A stretch of 62,553 bases of DNA from Levilactobacillus suantsaii (GTDB lineage Bacteria > Bacillota > Bacilli > Lactobacillales > Lactobacillaceae). The stretch lies in NCBI RefSeq assembly GCF_004115745.1, contig NZ_QXIL01000014.1:1-62553 (forward strand), given 5' to 3'. The position numbers were made by a program, and so were the translations under genes. This document shows positions 26,554-35,962 of this stretch, piece by piece (position 1 is the first letter of the stretch; each line of letters starts with the position of its first letter). Below the pieces are notes generated by a model. The model was not told the DNA's origin, ran no database searches, and saw nothing but the letters and a program-made list of their open reading frames with translations.

Positions 26554-27414
26554 CTATGAGTTCGTGACGGCCAATAGCGTTGCAAAGGTCGCCGTCGACA
26601 TCCCGGGCGTCACCCGTAAGCGGGCCAGATTATAGCGTCCCTGGCTGAGTTGCGCGACGCCTTCATTAGTGGTCAACGCAACTTTATACCCGGCTTGCCG
26701 GGCCAGCCGGCGAGTCGTGGCGTTAGCGCGCCCGGCAGGATAACAGAGCACCTGGGTCTGTTGGTGCAGGTGAGTGTCCAGCCAAGTCTTAGAAGCGCTC
26801 AGTTCCCGGCGTTGCTGGGAAGTCGATAACTCGTCTAGATCGAGGTGCTGGACCGTGTGGCTGGCGAAGTCCACCCGGTTAGTGGTTGCCATTTTGGTCA
26901 TTTGCGCCAAAGTCAGGTGGTTTGATTTATGCGTGAAGCCGGTAATCACGTTGATGGTGGCGTGCAAGTGGTCACGTTGTAAAATGGGCAGCCCCGCCGT
27001 GAGGTTGTCGCGGTAGGCGTCGTCTAACGTGATCCAGACCACGTGACGGGCGGGCACTGAATTCGTGGTCAAGGCCCGCACGGCTTCCGCGGCACTCAGC
27101 GTGCGGTAGTGATGCCGTTTAAGGTAAGCCATCTCTCGCGCGAATTGAGCTGGCGGTACCCGGAGCTGATTCCCCGTCGACAGGCTGTGGTACATCAAAA
27201 TCGGCAGCTTGAGCGGGTGCTTAAGGTGGTGCCAGGTGGTAGTCGTGGGTTTGGCCGCCGCACGGTTGGTCGTCGCTTGATCGTGTTGCGTGGTCCGGGT
27301 CGCTTGTGGTTGGGTCGCCGTGGCCGCCAGTCGGTGCTGGTGCCAGGCGAACCCACCCCAGATTCCGGCTAAACACAGTAGGCTGAGGCCCCCAATCAGC
27401 CAATGTCGTCGCAT
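26554..27414 (-). CDS. Membrane-anchored polysaccharide deacetylase
   Basis: A 286-residue NodB-homology protein. An N-terminal membrane anchor (about 5-24) is followed by a Thr/Ala/Gln-rich linker and the catalytic domain (about 70-280): LMYHSL, the Asp pair in WITLDDAYRD, the zinc ligands in SHTVQHLDL, and CYPAGRANATTRR. It acts outside the cell, probably removing N- or O-acetyl groups from cell-wall or capsular glycan (IcaB/PgdA-like). GGGGGG precedes the ATG. It appears monocistronic. Confidence 0.88.
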   Translation of the reverse strand: MRRHWLIGGLSLLCLAGIWGGFAWHQHRLAATATQPQATRTTQHDQATTNRAAAKPTTTTWHHLKHPLKLPILMYHSLSTGNQLRVPPAQFAREMAYLKRHHYRTLSAAEAVRALTTNSVPARHVVWITLDDAYRDNLTAGLPILQRDHLHATINVITGFTHKSNHLTLAQMTKMATTNRVDFASHTVQHLDLDELSTSQQRRELSASKTWLDTHLHQQTQVLCYPAGRANATTRRLARQAGYKVALTTNEGVAQLSQGRYNLARLRVTPGMSTATFATLLAVTNS

Positions 27415-27483
27415 GTAAATCCCCCCAATTAGTTTACCAGCTTCATTATAGCTTGGGTGAGGGGAAAGTGACGCGCAAAATCG

Positions 27484-28311
27484 TTAATCGGCGTGACGGG
27501 CCAAACGCCGGTAATAATCGATGGCGCCAGGATCAAGGTGTAACGCCGCCACGGCGGCCTGGTCGCTCAGTTCGGGATGCCGTCGCAGATAGTTAACTAA
27601 GTAACCTTGGTATAGCACGCTGGGACTGAGACTGAAGTGGGTCACGGCCTCATCCGGGCGGAGGTACTTGTGTAACCCAGGCAGCGTCAGGTGTGGGTCG
27701 GTCGCGGCCCGTTGTTTTAGGAACCAGTCGGGACACTGGAAGCGTGTCTGCAAGGGTTCCAAAAAGGCCCGTAGCCGGGTCAAAAAGGCTTGCTGGTTGC
27801 TGGGCCAGTCGCTGGTCTTGAGGTGTGCGGTGAAGTTGGGCTTCAGGTAGACCTGGACCGGATAACCCTTGGTGGTCAGCAACATCGCCGCGCGGGTGTA
27901 AACGTGTAACTGTGGATTGGCCAGCCAGTCGTCTAAGTTATCGACCCACTGATAATTGATGGGCCGGTCATTTTGTTTGGGCTTGCTTTTCAAATCCAAC
28001 GTGGGCAGGTAGGGCGTCCAGTTGTGCGAGAACAAGAACTTGAAGTAGACGTTTAGGTGAGACAACACCTTATTATAGGTTTGATTTTGAATTTCGCGAT
28101 TGGCGATCAACATAGCCAGGTATTGCTCGACGTCCTGGGTCTGGAGTTGATTGACCCGGTGCTCACGTTGGTAAGTCGGGTTGAAGTGTTCGAGGTAGTG
28201 GAAAAAGTCCTGCAGGGTGGCCGTGTACTCATCCTTGGTCGCCGCGGCGATTTCTCGGCGGTCAAGGTCGCGTTCGAAGGCGTCCTGGTAGGGATAGAGG
28301 ATTTTTGACAT
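27484..28311 (-). CDS. Tyrosine-recombinase-like protein lacking catalytic residues
   Basis: A 275-residue protein. The N-terminal half (about 5-100) is a SAM-like core-binding domain of phage-type integrases (AATKDEYTATLQDFFHYLEH, then YNKVLSHLNVYFKFLF). The C-terminal half resembles the recombinase catalytic fold but lacks the Arg of box I (TTKGYPVQVY in place of a TGLRxxE motif) and shows no HxxR. A terminal DYY could correspond to the Tyr box, though context is poor. It may bind DNA without strand exchange, or have a new role. AAAGGAG with an 11-base spacing favours the ATG at 28311 over the GTG at 28320. The neighbours are wall and nucleoside genes, not a mobile element. Confidence 0.65.
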   Translation of the reverse strand: MSKILYPYQDAFERDLDRREIAAATKDEYTATLQDFFHYLEHFNPTYQREHRVNQLQTQDVEQYLAMLIANREIQNQTYNKVLSHLNVYFKFLFSHNWTPYLPTLDLKSKPKQNDRPINYQWVDNLDDWLANPQLHVYTRAAMLLTTKGYPVQVYLKPNFTAHLKTSDWPSNQQAFLTRLRAFLEPLQTRFQCPDWFLKQRAATDPHLTLPGLHKYLRPDEAVTHFSLSPSVLYQGYLVNYLRRHPELSDQAAVAALHLDPGAIDYYRRLARHAD

Positions 28312-28361
28312 GAAAAACACATCTCCTTTGACAAGAGTTACTTTAACGATATAAAGAGTCG

Positions 28362-28379
28362 CCGGAAATGATTTCCGGT
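28362..28379 (-). terminator. Weak terminator after add
   Basis: A CCGGAAA/TTTCCGG hairpin with a poor U-tract lies between add and the recombinase-like gene; partial read-through is possible. Confidence 0.4.
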
Positions 28380-28389
28380 AGCAATACGC

Positions 28390-29427
28390 TTAACTGGGTT
28401 GGTTGGTGGCCGCACGGACTTGGTTGCGGAGGGCCGTCTTATCTTCTTCGGGAACAAAGGCGCCGTCGATGGCGTTTAACGTGACCTGTTCGAGTAATGA
28501 CCAGTCCAGACCGTAGTGGGTGTGAAGGGTCAAGAACTCGCCGGTCAGATCGACGTTGGAAACCGTCCGGTCGTCGGTGTTGATGGTCACGGGGAGACCG
28601 GCGCTGAGAAATTCACTGAGCGGAAAGTCGGCATACCCGGTGATGGCCTTGGTCTGGAGATTACTGGTCAGACACAACTCGATAGTGGCACCTTGGGCTT
28701 TGGCCTGGGTGATGATCTGGGGGTGACCACTCATGTGCACCCCGTGGCCAATCCTACTGGCACCCAAAGTTAGGGCCTCGGCTACGTTACTGGCTGGTCC
28801 GGCTTCCCCGGCGTGTAAGGTCAGTGGGAGTCCCGTCGCCAACGCGGCTTCGATGGCTGGAAGCAAGTCGTGGGTCGGGTGATTGAATTCATCGCCGGCA
28901 AAGTCTAAACCGACGACGCCCTGGTCAGCGAACTGCGCGGCGGTCGTGAAGACGTCGGCACATTCTGTCACGGGCCGGTCGCGCATGGCACAAACGATGG
29001 CGTTGACCGGCACCCCAAAGTCCTGGGTCCCGTGGTGCAGTCCCGTCAAGACGTGGCTCAAGGCTTCACTCACAGTCAGTCCTTGGTCGGTGAAAATAGC
29101 GGGCGCAAAGCGCGTCTCCAAGTAGATCAGACCATCCTTGGCAGCGGTCTGGACCATATCGTACCCGGCGATTTCGAGTTGTTCCGGCGTCTGCATCAAA
29201 TCAGTTACGATTTGGAACCGTTTCAAGTAGTCGATCAAACTCACCGTTTCGATGGGGGCCGTGACTAACTTGCGCAATGCCGTATCATCGGTGGGAAGGC
29301 TGGCACCACTCACGGCGGCCATTTGGCGTAATGCCGGGAGAGACAGGGAGCCATCCAAGTGACAATGCAGTTCCACCTTTGGAAAGCGGCGAACAGCAGT
29401 GGGGGTAAAGGGCACAACTTGAGACAT
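28390..29427 (-). CDS. add: Adenosine deaminase
   Basis: A 345-residue metal-dependent deaminase converting adenosine (or adenine) to inosine (hypoxanthine) in purine salvage. The zinc-binding HxH lies in VELHCHLDGSL (about residue 20), the catalytic HAGE in TLHAGEAG (about 205), then GHGVHMS and TINTDDRTVS (about 285), whose Asp is a metal ligand. Length is standard. AGGAGG precedes the ATG. A 714-base gap lies upstream. Confidence 0.92.
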   Translation of the reverse strand: MSQVVPFTPTAVRRFPKVELHCHLDGSLSLPALRQMAAVSGASLPTDDTALRKLVTAPIETVSLIDYLKRFQIVTDLMQTPEQLEIAGYDMVQTAAKDGLIYLETRFAPAIFTDQGLTVSEALSHVLTGLHHGTQDFGVPVNAIVCAMRDRPVTECADVFTTAAQFADQGVVGLDFAGDEFNHPTHDLLPAIEAALATGLPLTLHAGEAGPASNVAEALTLGASRIGHGVHMSGHPQIITQAKAQGATIELCLTSNLQTKAITGYADFPLSEFLSAGLPVTINTDDRTVSNVDLTGEFLTLHTHYGLDWSLLEQVTLNAIDGAFVPEEDKTALRNQVRAATNQPS

Positions 29428-30141
29428 ACTGAATTCCTCCTTAGGCTTTTAGGGAACGTGATAACAAGTAAAGTGGTTGTTGATGGTCGCTTGGAAGCGC
29501 TCAGAACTGGTTTACCCGAGTATCTCCAGGCTGGAGATGACCTGGTGAGCGAAAATAAAGTTGGACCGCAATCAGAGAGCGGACTCGGGATAAGTATGGG
29601 GTTTAGTGTAGTCGTTTTTTGATAAGTTGAAAACCAGTACTGATAAATGTCGGTGGACCATAATCAGACGCCATGCTAACTTGCCAAGTGGTGAATTATC
29701 AAGGCACTTGGTCAATGGCAACGCTTCCTTATAGTATACCATGCCGAATCTAGGAAATGACCGGTTTAGTAAGTGACCTAATTTCGATGATTTAACGACT
29801 AAACGAATGGGGACCGTTAGAATTAAGGGGCTAGTGGTGGTTTTTGATGACCCCGCGTCCCCGTAAGCGCTAGCGGCAAATTTTACAATTTAAGTATTTG
29901 GCCAAAAACCGTTGTTTCAGGTTACAAAACATTATAGAATTAGTGTGTTGATGAGGAAAGTTGTTGACAAACCATTGAATTTGACTTAATAAGGCGTGAT
30001 TCGGACTTTCCGAACCACTCCTTTTTGGAAATTACAGGGTGGTGTCGATTAACTGAGACAGATGACAACTTGCATCTACCGTTCAGAGATACAACCTTGG
30101 GGGAGTATTATCTAACTGGCACTAATTGAGGGGGAAAAAAT
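29428..30141. other. Long intergenic region upstream of add and the acyltransferase
   Basis: No gene seen. It holds a perfect palindrome ATCTCCAG-G-CTGGAGAT (29522-29538), a possible minus-strand promoter for add (TATACT in minus orientation near 29740), and a probable plus-strand promoter TTGACA (29964-29969) with TAATAA (29987-29992), giving the acyltransferase mRNA a leader of about 140 bases. Confidence 0.5.
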
Positions 30142-32100
30142 ATGGACCAAACGCGCACACGTTTGACACGAGCAACATTTCGAAGTCAACGTGCTGGCAA
30201 ACGCCGCTATATTACGGGCTTCGATGGGTTGCGCACCCTAGCCGTACTAGGGGTGATTATCTATCACCTTGCGCCATCTTCCATGCAGGGTGGTTATTTG
30301 GGGGTCCCGATTTTCTTCTTGATTTCGGGTTACCTGGTAACATACTTATTGATCCAGGAATGGGAAACACATAGTAAGCGTGTCGCTTTCTTAAGCTTTT
30401 ATGGGCGTCGGGTCAAACGGCTTTATCCGGCGTTGGTCACCATGATTTTGGGAACGACAGCCTATATTACCCTGTTTCAACGGAGTTTATTGGTCAATAT
30501 TCGTGGGACCATCGTATCGAACTTGACCTACCTGTACAACTGGTTCGAGATCAATCACGGACAGTCATACTTCGACCGTTTCAATGGCGAATCACCGTTC
30601 ACGCACTTGTGGACCTTATCCATTGAAGGGCAGTTTTATCTGGTTTGGCCGTTGGTGGTCGTGGGGCTGTTATTGCTCTTCAGAAGTCGGGTCAAGGACG
30701 CAATCGTGTTGATGGTGGGGGCCATCTTATCGGCCATTGCCATGGGCTTATTGTACGACCCAACGAACCTGAACCGGGTCTACTATGGGACCGATACGCG
30801 GATGTTCGCCATTTTGATTGGGGCGGCCATGGCCTTTATCTGGCCCGCGTATAAATTGCGGGATAACATCAGTCAGACGCACCGATTCATGCTAGATGGG
30901 TTGGGGTTACTTGCCTTAGCGGGCACGATCTATCTGTTCTTTACCATGAACGGGCAGGCAGCTAGTACCTACCGCGGTGGCATGTTCTGGTTCACGATGA
31001 TGTCCGCCATTTTGGTGGCCACGGTGGCCCATCCCGGGAGCGACATGAACCGCATCTTGTCCAACAAGGTGTTTAGCTACGTGGGAAAACGCAGTTACGG
31101 GATTTACTTGTACCAGTTCCCCGTGATGATTTTCTACGAAGCCCGGGTGCATAATATTGGGAACCACCCCCTGATTCACGCCTTGATTGAAGTGGCGTTG
31201 ATTATGGTGGTCACTGAATTGAGTTATCGCTTTGTCGAAAACCCGGTGCGGCATTACCAATACCGGCAACTGGGCCACGATCTCTGGCGAGCCGTGTCGC
31301 ACCCGTTGTCTCACCGGGCAACTAGCGTGTTGAGCGTCATCGCCGTAGCGTGCTTTGCACTGACGGCAGTAGGCTTCGTCCAACAACCGGCCGGCGGCGC
31401 CAAGCCGACCGCCTTACAAAAGACGATCACCAAGCGGCAAGCGGCTGCGCAGAAGCAAAATTCCGCGGCGGCCAAGAAACAACGGGAATTAGCCAAGGCG
31501 CAAGCGAAGGCGAAAAGGGAGAAGCACGACAAGGCGGTGGCTTTCTCGAAGATGTCCAAGAAGGACCAGAAGACCGCTAAGTATTACTTCCTGAATGCCG
31601 AGGAATTAACCACCAGTAAGCAAACACCGCTGACGGCGGTGGGAGATTCCGTCTTACTGGATGATTCTGGCGACCTGCAAGAAGTCTTTCCGGGCGCCGT
31701 GGTCAATGGTGAAGTTGGCCGGCAAGCATCGGCTATGCCAGGCGTCATCTCAAGCTTGTCGAGTCGGGGCCAATTGGCTAAGAACGTCTTGGTCAACATT
31801 GGGACCAACGGGAACATCACGCAAGACCAGGCTGACCAAATCGTGCACGGCATTGGCAAAGATCACCAGATTTTCTGGGTCACGGCCCACGTGCCAACGC
31901 GTGAATGGCAGCACCAGGTCAACGCGATGATTCACAAGACGGCCAAGAAGTACCCGAACGTCCACGTGATCGACTGGTACACGACGGCGAAGGACCACTC
32001 GTCCTGGTTCGTGAAGGATAATGTCCACCCGAACGACTACGGGAACCGTTACTTCACGTCGCTGATTGCCAAGACAATTACGAAACAACTTAATCAATAA
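30142..32100 (+). CDS. OatA-like acyltransferase with SGNH domain
   Basis: A 652-residue two-domain membrane enzyme. Residues about 25-400 form an acyltransferase-3 membrane domain (FDGLRTLAVLGVIIYHL, SGYLVTYLL, about ten helices). A Lys/Ala/Gln-rich linker (about 415-465) leads to an extracellular SGNH esterase-like domain with GDSVLLDDSG, NIGTNGN and the Asp-His pair in DNVHPNDYG. The architecture is that of peptidoglycan O-acetyltransferase OatA, which protects muramic acid from lysozyme; wall teichoic or exopolysaccharide acetylation is an alternative. Start behind GAGGGGG. Monocistronic with its own terminator. Confidence 0.88.
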   Translation: MDQTRTRLTRATFRSQRAGKRRYITGFDGLRTLAVLGVIIYHLAPSSMQGGYLGVPIFFLISGYLVTYLLIQEWETHSKRVAFLSFYGRRVKRLYPALVTMILGTTAYITLFQRSLLVNIRGTIVSNLTYLYNWFEINHGQSYFDRFNGESPFTHLWTLSIEGQFYLVWPLVVVGLLLLFRSRVKDAIVLMVGAILSAIAMGLLYDPTNLNRVYYGTDTRMFAILIGAAMAFIWPAYKLRDNISQTHRFMLDGLGLLALAGTIYLFFTMNGQAASTYRGGMFWFTMMSAILVATVAHPGSDMNRILSNKVFSYVGKRSYGIYLYQFPVMIFYEARVHNIGNHPLIHALIEVALIMVVTELSYRFVENPVRHYQYRQLGHDLWRAVSHPLSHRATSVLSVIAVACFALTAVGFVQQPAGGAKPTALQKTITKRQAAAQKQNSAAAKKQRELAKAQAKAKREKHDKAVAFSKMSKKDQKTAKYYFLNAEELTTSKQTPLTAVGDSVLLDDSGDLQEVFPGAVVNGEVGRQASAMPGVISSLSSRGQLAKNVLVNIGTNGNITQDQADQIVHGIGKDHQIFWVTAHVPTREWQHQVNAMIHKTAKKYPNVHVIDWYTTAKDHSSWFVKDNVHPNDYGNRYFTSLIAKTITKQLNQ

Positions 32101-32123
32101 TCCGAACCCGTCATGACGAGAAA

Positions 32124-32142
32124 TCCCGTTGTGGCGGGTTTT
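32124..32142 (+). terminator. Terminator after the acyltransferase
   Basis: ATCCCG/CGGGTTTTT hairpin with a five-T run. Confidence 0.75.
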
Positions 32143-32217
32143 TAGTCCCTTAGTTAATTGGCTTAATCCTGAGGCGGTCATAAAATGGAAAAAACGTCAG
32201 TCCCCGGAGGGCTAACG

Positions 32218-32246
32218 TTAACCCTACTCAAGGGGGGTGCTATAAT
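32218..32246 (+). promoter_or_regulatory. Promoter of the secreted repeat protein
   Basis: TTAACC (32218-32223), 17-base spacer, perfect TATAAT (32241-32246), then AGGGGGAG before the ATG. Confidence 0.7.
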
Positions 32247-32303
32247 GTCTCCTGAATCCAGCAATGGGTTCAGCGTTTTAACTATTTGCTAGGGGGAGTC
32301 GTT

Positions 32304-33110
32304 ATGATGAAAAAAGTTGCATTGGTCGCTGCTGCGGCCGCGATGGTGTTACCACTGGGGTTAGGGGTCATCGCACCCGCAACGAACACGACGACCGCCT
32401 TTGCGGCGACGAAAAAAGCGGCCAAAAAGACGACCTACGCGTTACAATCAGCGACTAAGTTGAAGAAGGCGGCCTACCACGTTAAGGCGGGCCGGCCAGC
32501 ACTGTATTCGGGAGCTTTTGCGGCGGATCGGGCTAAAGTCACGTTGTCGAAGAAGGGAACCCTGAAGACGGGGACCACTTACTACGCGACCAAGAAGATC
32601 GTAGTCAAAGCTAAAGCGACCAGGACATCAAAGGCCAAGAGCGTCACCTACACCTATGTGAAGACGGGCAACGCTAAAGTTAAGGGCTGGGTCGCTGCCA
32701 AACATTTAACGGCTGGTGCAGCCAAGAAAGCGGCCAAGCGAGCCGTGGTCCAAAAGTCGGCAACTAAGAAAGTGACCACCACGGCTACGACCGAAAAGAT
32801 CGTTAAGGCAGCGAAGGCCAAAGGCACCACTTACAACCTGGTCAGTGCTCAGACCATCAAGAAGAGTGCGTACCACTTCAAGGCCAAGGCACCAGCTTTC
32901 TACAAGGGAAAATTTGCGGCGGATAAGGCTAAAGTGACGCTGATTAAGAAGGGGACGTTACCAGTTCAAAAGACCTTCTACGCCACCAAGAAAATCACCA
33001 TCAAGCGCCACAAGAAGACCGTAAAGTACCTCTACGTGACCAACCAGAAGACCAAGGGCTTCGTCTTGGCTTCCAAGTTGACCGCCGGGGCCTTCAAGGC
33101 CGCTGATTAG
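32304..33110 (+). CDS. Secreted basic two-repeat surface protein
   Basis: A 268-residue exported protein with a signal peptide (KKVALVAAAAAMVLPLGLG, likely cut after AFA). The mature part is very rich in Lys, Ala and Thr and contains two homologous repeats of about 95 residues, the first beginning TYALQSATKLKKAAYHVKAG and the second TYNLVSAQTIKKSAYHFKAK. Each closes with W/FVAAKHLTAGA-like ends. The repeats resemble the basic wall-binding SLAP/GW-type modules of lactobacillar surface proteins, suggesting electrostatic binding to teichoic acids. No LPxTG anchor is present. The ATG at 32304 is chosen over the upstream frame extension because of AGGGGGAG. Confidence 0.75.
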   Translation: MMKKVALVAAAAAMVLPLGLGVIAPATNTTTAFAATKKAAKKTTYALQSATKLKKAAYHVKAGRPALYSGAFAADRAKVTLSKKGTLKTGTTYYATKKIVVKAKATRTSKAKSVTYTYVKTGNAKVKGWVAAKHLTAGAAKKAAKRAVVQKSATKKVTTTATTEKIVKAAKAKGTTYNLVSAQTIKKSAYHFKAKAPAFYKGKFAADKAKVTLIKKGTLPVQKTFYATKKITIKRHKKTVKYLYVTNQKTKGFVLASKLTAGAFKAAD

Positions 33111-33134
33111 CAGCAGGAATCTGGATGAAGGAAG

Positions 33135-33164
33135 AGCGGGACCGGTAGTCGGTACCGCTTTTTT
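33135..33164 (+). terminator. Terminator of the surface protein
   Basis: AGCGGGACCG (33135-33144) pairs with CGGTACCGCT (33150-33159), followed by six T. Confidence 0.88.
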
Positions 33165-33245
33165 GATGTCCAGTCAGCGGCGATTTGCCCCTAAGTCTGC
33201 TCGTCGGTGGCTCGTAAAAGCGGGATGATGCCGACGGGTAATTGC

Positions 33246-33274
33246 TTTACAAAGTGGGGGTGGGCTTGCATAAT
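33246..33274 (+). promoter_or_regulatory. Promoter of oleate hydratase
   Basis: TTTACA (33246-33251), 17-base spacer, CATAAT (33269-33274). A weak cre-like GGAAGCGCTAC follows near 33280. Confidence 0.55.
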
Positions 33275-33314
33275 GAAGGGGTGGAAGCGCTACGACTATA
33301 CGGAGGTGTTTTTG

Positions 33315-35009
33315 ATGGTTAAGACAAAAGCAGTAATGATCGGCGCGGGGCTAGCCAACATGGCCGCGGCCGTTTACTTGATTCAAGAGGGTCATTGGAA
33401 CGGCAGCCAAATCACGTTCTACGGGGCTGATATGCACGGTGCCAACGATGGTGGGCCGACCGATGACTTCACCAACGAATACTGGAACGAAAACCATCCC
33501 ATGGAAAATACGACGGGGTACGTCGCTCGGGGTGGTCGGATGTTGAACTACCGGACCTACGTTGATTTGATGGACCTGCTCGACCGGATTCCATCCGTCA
33601 CGGAACCAGGGATGACTGCTGCTGAAGATACCCACGACTTCGACGCGCAGCACCGGACCTTCGATAAGGCACGCTTGCTTCAAGGTGGTAAGGGCATCTT
33701 AAATGCCGGCAAACTTGGGTTGAACAACAAGGACCGGGTCCTCTTATCGAAGTTGGTCTTGATGCCCGATGAGGACGAGACCAAGTTAGATAACGTCACG
33801 ATTGCGGCGTACTTCAAGGATGACCCACACATGTTCCAGACAAATTTCTGGTACATGTGGGAAACCACCTTTGCCTTTCGGGTGCAAAGTTCCGCCCAAG
33901 AGTTACGACGCTACATGCACCAAATGATTTATGAATTTACGCAAATTGAACACTTAGTCGGGGTTAACCGGACCCGGTACAACCAATTCGAAAGCATGAT
34001 GTTGCCATTGATTAAGTACCTGGAAGGTGAAGGGGTCACCTTTAAGGCCAACCGGATCGTCACGGACTGGGAATTTGCCGATAGTGAATTACAAGATGAG
34101 ATCACGGTCACCGGCATTCACGTCAAGAACGTGGAATCGGGTGACGAAGAGTTAGTCACCATCGACGATGACACGGCGGTCATCTTCACCAACGGATCGA
34201 TTACTGACTCCGCTACGATGGGTGATTACAACACGCCGGCCCCCGAAAACATGGAATACGGGATTTCCGCGGCCCTTTGGAAGAAAGCCACGGACCGCTT
34301 CTACAACCTGGGGACGCCGGACAAGTTCTTTAACGACCGGAAGAGTTCCGAATGGGTCAGCTTCACCTTGACCACCAAGAACCACCTATTGCTAAACGAA
34401 ATCACCCGGATTACTACCCAGGTACCAGGGAACGCGTTGAACTCGTTCCTGTCGACGACGCCGATTACGCCGTTGGGCAACAAGGACGTGAGAATGTCGA
34501 TCGTGGTGCACCACCAACCCCACTTTACGACCCAAAAGTCGAACGAATCGGTCATTTGGGGTTACTTCTTGTACCCACGCCGGACCGGTGAATTCGTCCA
34601 CAAACCATACATTAAGATGACGGGGAAGGAAATGGCCCAAGAATTAATTGGCCAATTATCCAAGGTTGATTCGGGACCGAATAACATCAAGGATAAGGAA
34701 CCAGAAATCCTCGATAGTATCATCAACAACATTCCGGTCTACATGCCATACGCTTCGGCCCTGTTCAACAACCGGGCCAAGACTGACCGGCCGGAAGTTA
34801 TTCCGGCGCACTCCACGAACTTAGCCTTCACTGGTGAGTTCGCGGAACAACCGTACCAGATGGTCTTCACCGAACAAAGTGCGGTCCGTTCTGGAGAGAT
34901 GGCGGCATACCACTTTGCTGGTATTTCGCTGGATAACCTGGTGGACACGCCGCGTTACGACAAGGATCCTAAGACCTTGTTGCGGGCCACCAAGAAGATG
35001 TTTAGTTAA
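33315..35009 (+). CDS. ohyA: Oleate hydratase
   Basis: A 564-residue FAD-containing fatty-acid hydratase (myosin-cross-reactive-antigen family). The FAD-binding motif MIGAGLANMAAAVYLI is at residues 7-22. Family-typical segments follow, including VARGGRMLNYRTYVDLMDLL (residues 74-93), TTFAFRVQSSAQELRRYMHQ and the C-terminal GEFAEQPYQMVFTEQSAVR. It adds water to the cis-9 double bond of oleic or linoleic acid to give 10-hydroxy acids, detoxifying free fatty acids. The frame is open further upstream, but GGAGGT 7 bases before the ATG at 33315 fixes the start and gives the standard family length. Confidence 0.95.
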   Translation: MVKTKAVMIGAGLANMAAAVYLIQEGHWNGSQITFYGADMHGANDGGPTDDFTNEYWNENHPMENTTGYVARGGRMLNYRTYVDLMDLLDRIPSVTEPGMTAAEDTHDFDAQHRTFDKARLLQGGKGILNAGKLGLNNKDRVLLSKLVLMPDEDETKLDNVTIAAYFKDDPHMFQTNFWYMWETTFAFRVQSSAQELRRYMHQMIYEFTQIEHLVGVNRTRYNQFESMMLPLIKYLEGEGVTFKANRIVTDWEFADSELQDEITVTGIHVKNVESGDEELVTIDDDTAVIFTNGSITDSATMGDYNTPAPENMEYGISAALWKKATDRFYNLGTPDKFFNDRKSSEWVSFTLTTKNHLLLNEITRITTQVPGNALNSFLSTTPITPLGNKDVRMSIVVHHQPHFTTQKSNESVIWGYFLYPRRTGEFVHKPYIKMTGKEMAQELIGQLSKVDSGPNNIKDKEPEILDSIINNIPVYMPYASALFNNRAKTDRPEVIPAHSTNLAFTGEFAEQPYQMVFTEQSAVRSGEMAAYHFAGISLDNLVDTPRYDKDPKTLLRATKKMFS

Positions 35010-35099
35010 AGCTAGAAGTTCAGCGGGTCGTTTCGAGATTAAAGCTGGGTTGCCTGTGGGTAACGACTCGAAACGCGGCTTTGTGAACTTAGTCTAACG

Positions 35100-35149
35100 A
35101 AAAGCACAGCTCACCGACTCATGGAAACGGTCGGGAAGCTGTGCTTTTT
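35100..35149. terminator. Bidirectional terminator between ohyA and lepB
   Basis: AAAGCACAGCT pairs with AGCTGTGCTTTTT, with an inner CCGAC/GTCGG stem. A further inverted repeat CGTTTCGAG/CTCGAAACG (35030-35076) lies on the ohyA side. Confidence 0.85.
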
Positions 35150-35153
35150 CTAT

Positions 35154-35738
35154 CTATTGCGCCAAACTATTGATGTTGTGGCGGTACGTGGCGGTCGTTT
35201 GCCAAAACGGAATCTTGACGACACCCATGACCTTATTGGCATCGACGTAACCCCAGGCGCGGCTATCTTCGGACACGCTACGGTGGTCGCCCAAAACGAA
35301 GTAATGGCCCTTAGGGACGGCTTTACCCTTGTAGGCCCAGTGATGTTGTTTGGCCAGACTTTGTAACGTCCAGTTGCCGGTTCCCGTGGTGCGTTCGCTA
35401 GCACTGATGAATGATTGGTTGAGCTTGTGGCCGTTGATGGAGATGGTCCCGTTTTTGCTGACGATTCGGTCCCCCGGTAGCCCAATCACGCGTTTGACGT
35501 AGTTGGTATTGGGCGCGGCATTGGGATCCTCCCCATGGGCGTCGAAGACGATGACGCTGAGTCGTTTGACACTCAGGGGCTTGACGACTAGCATCCGTTC
35601 CTGGTCGGCCAAATTAGGGGTCATGGAGTCACCGGAAACCTTGACGACTTCTAGTAAATAGCTCCGCACCAGGACCACCAGAATTACCGCCACGGCAATC
35701 GGGACGACCCAGCTTAAAATACTCCGCAATGTTTTCAT
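35154..35738 (-). CDS. lepB: Signal peptidase I
   Basis: A 194-residue membrane-bound serine protease that removes signal peptides from exported proteins. One N-terminal anchor (about 8-25) precedes the catalytic Ser in SGDSMTPNL (about 38) and the catalytic Lys in YVKRVIGLPGD (about 82). The closing box GDHRSVSEDSRAWG is typical, with His in place of the more common Asn. Length is normal for Gram-positive SipS-type enzymes. It stands alone and converges with ohyA. Confidence 0.93.
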   Translation of the reverse strand: MKTLRSILSWVVPIAVAVILVVLVRSYLLEVVKVSGDSMTPNLADQERMLVVKPLSVKRLSVIVFDAHGEDPNAAPNTNYVKRVIGLPGDRIVSKNGTISINGHKLNQSFISASERTTGTGNWTLQSLAKQHHWAYKGKAVPKGHYFVLGDHRSVSEDSRAWGYVDANKVMGVVKIPFWQTTATYRHNINSLAQ

Positions 35739-35962
35739 GGTAAGTTTAGTTACTCCTCATTATAATGTTGTCATTATTTTAGCATAGCTCACAGCTTTGG
35801 CTGTAGATTTACCTCAATTTCCCCGGATTTTTAGGGGCCAGCAGGCATGGCAGGTGAGCGACTTGAAAAACACATCGAAATTTTGTGCAAAAGGTAGCGC
35901 TTTCTTTGAAATTATGACACAATAAGTGTGTTAACTGGTTTTAGAATTAAGGAGGAGCAATT

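Noticed and set aside
27484-28311. Evidence of a mobile element from the integrase-like gene
   Set aside because: No attachment-site repeats, no phage or plasmid genes, and the protein lacks catalytic residues.
29570-29880. Possible T-box leader (AGAGAG near 29576 and GGTGG near 29836)
   Set aside because: The conserved T-box antiterminator sequence is absent, spacing is wrong, and the downstream gene is an acyltransferase.
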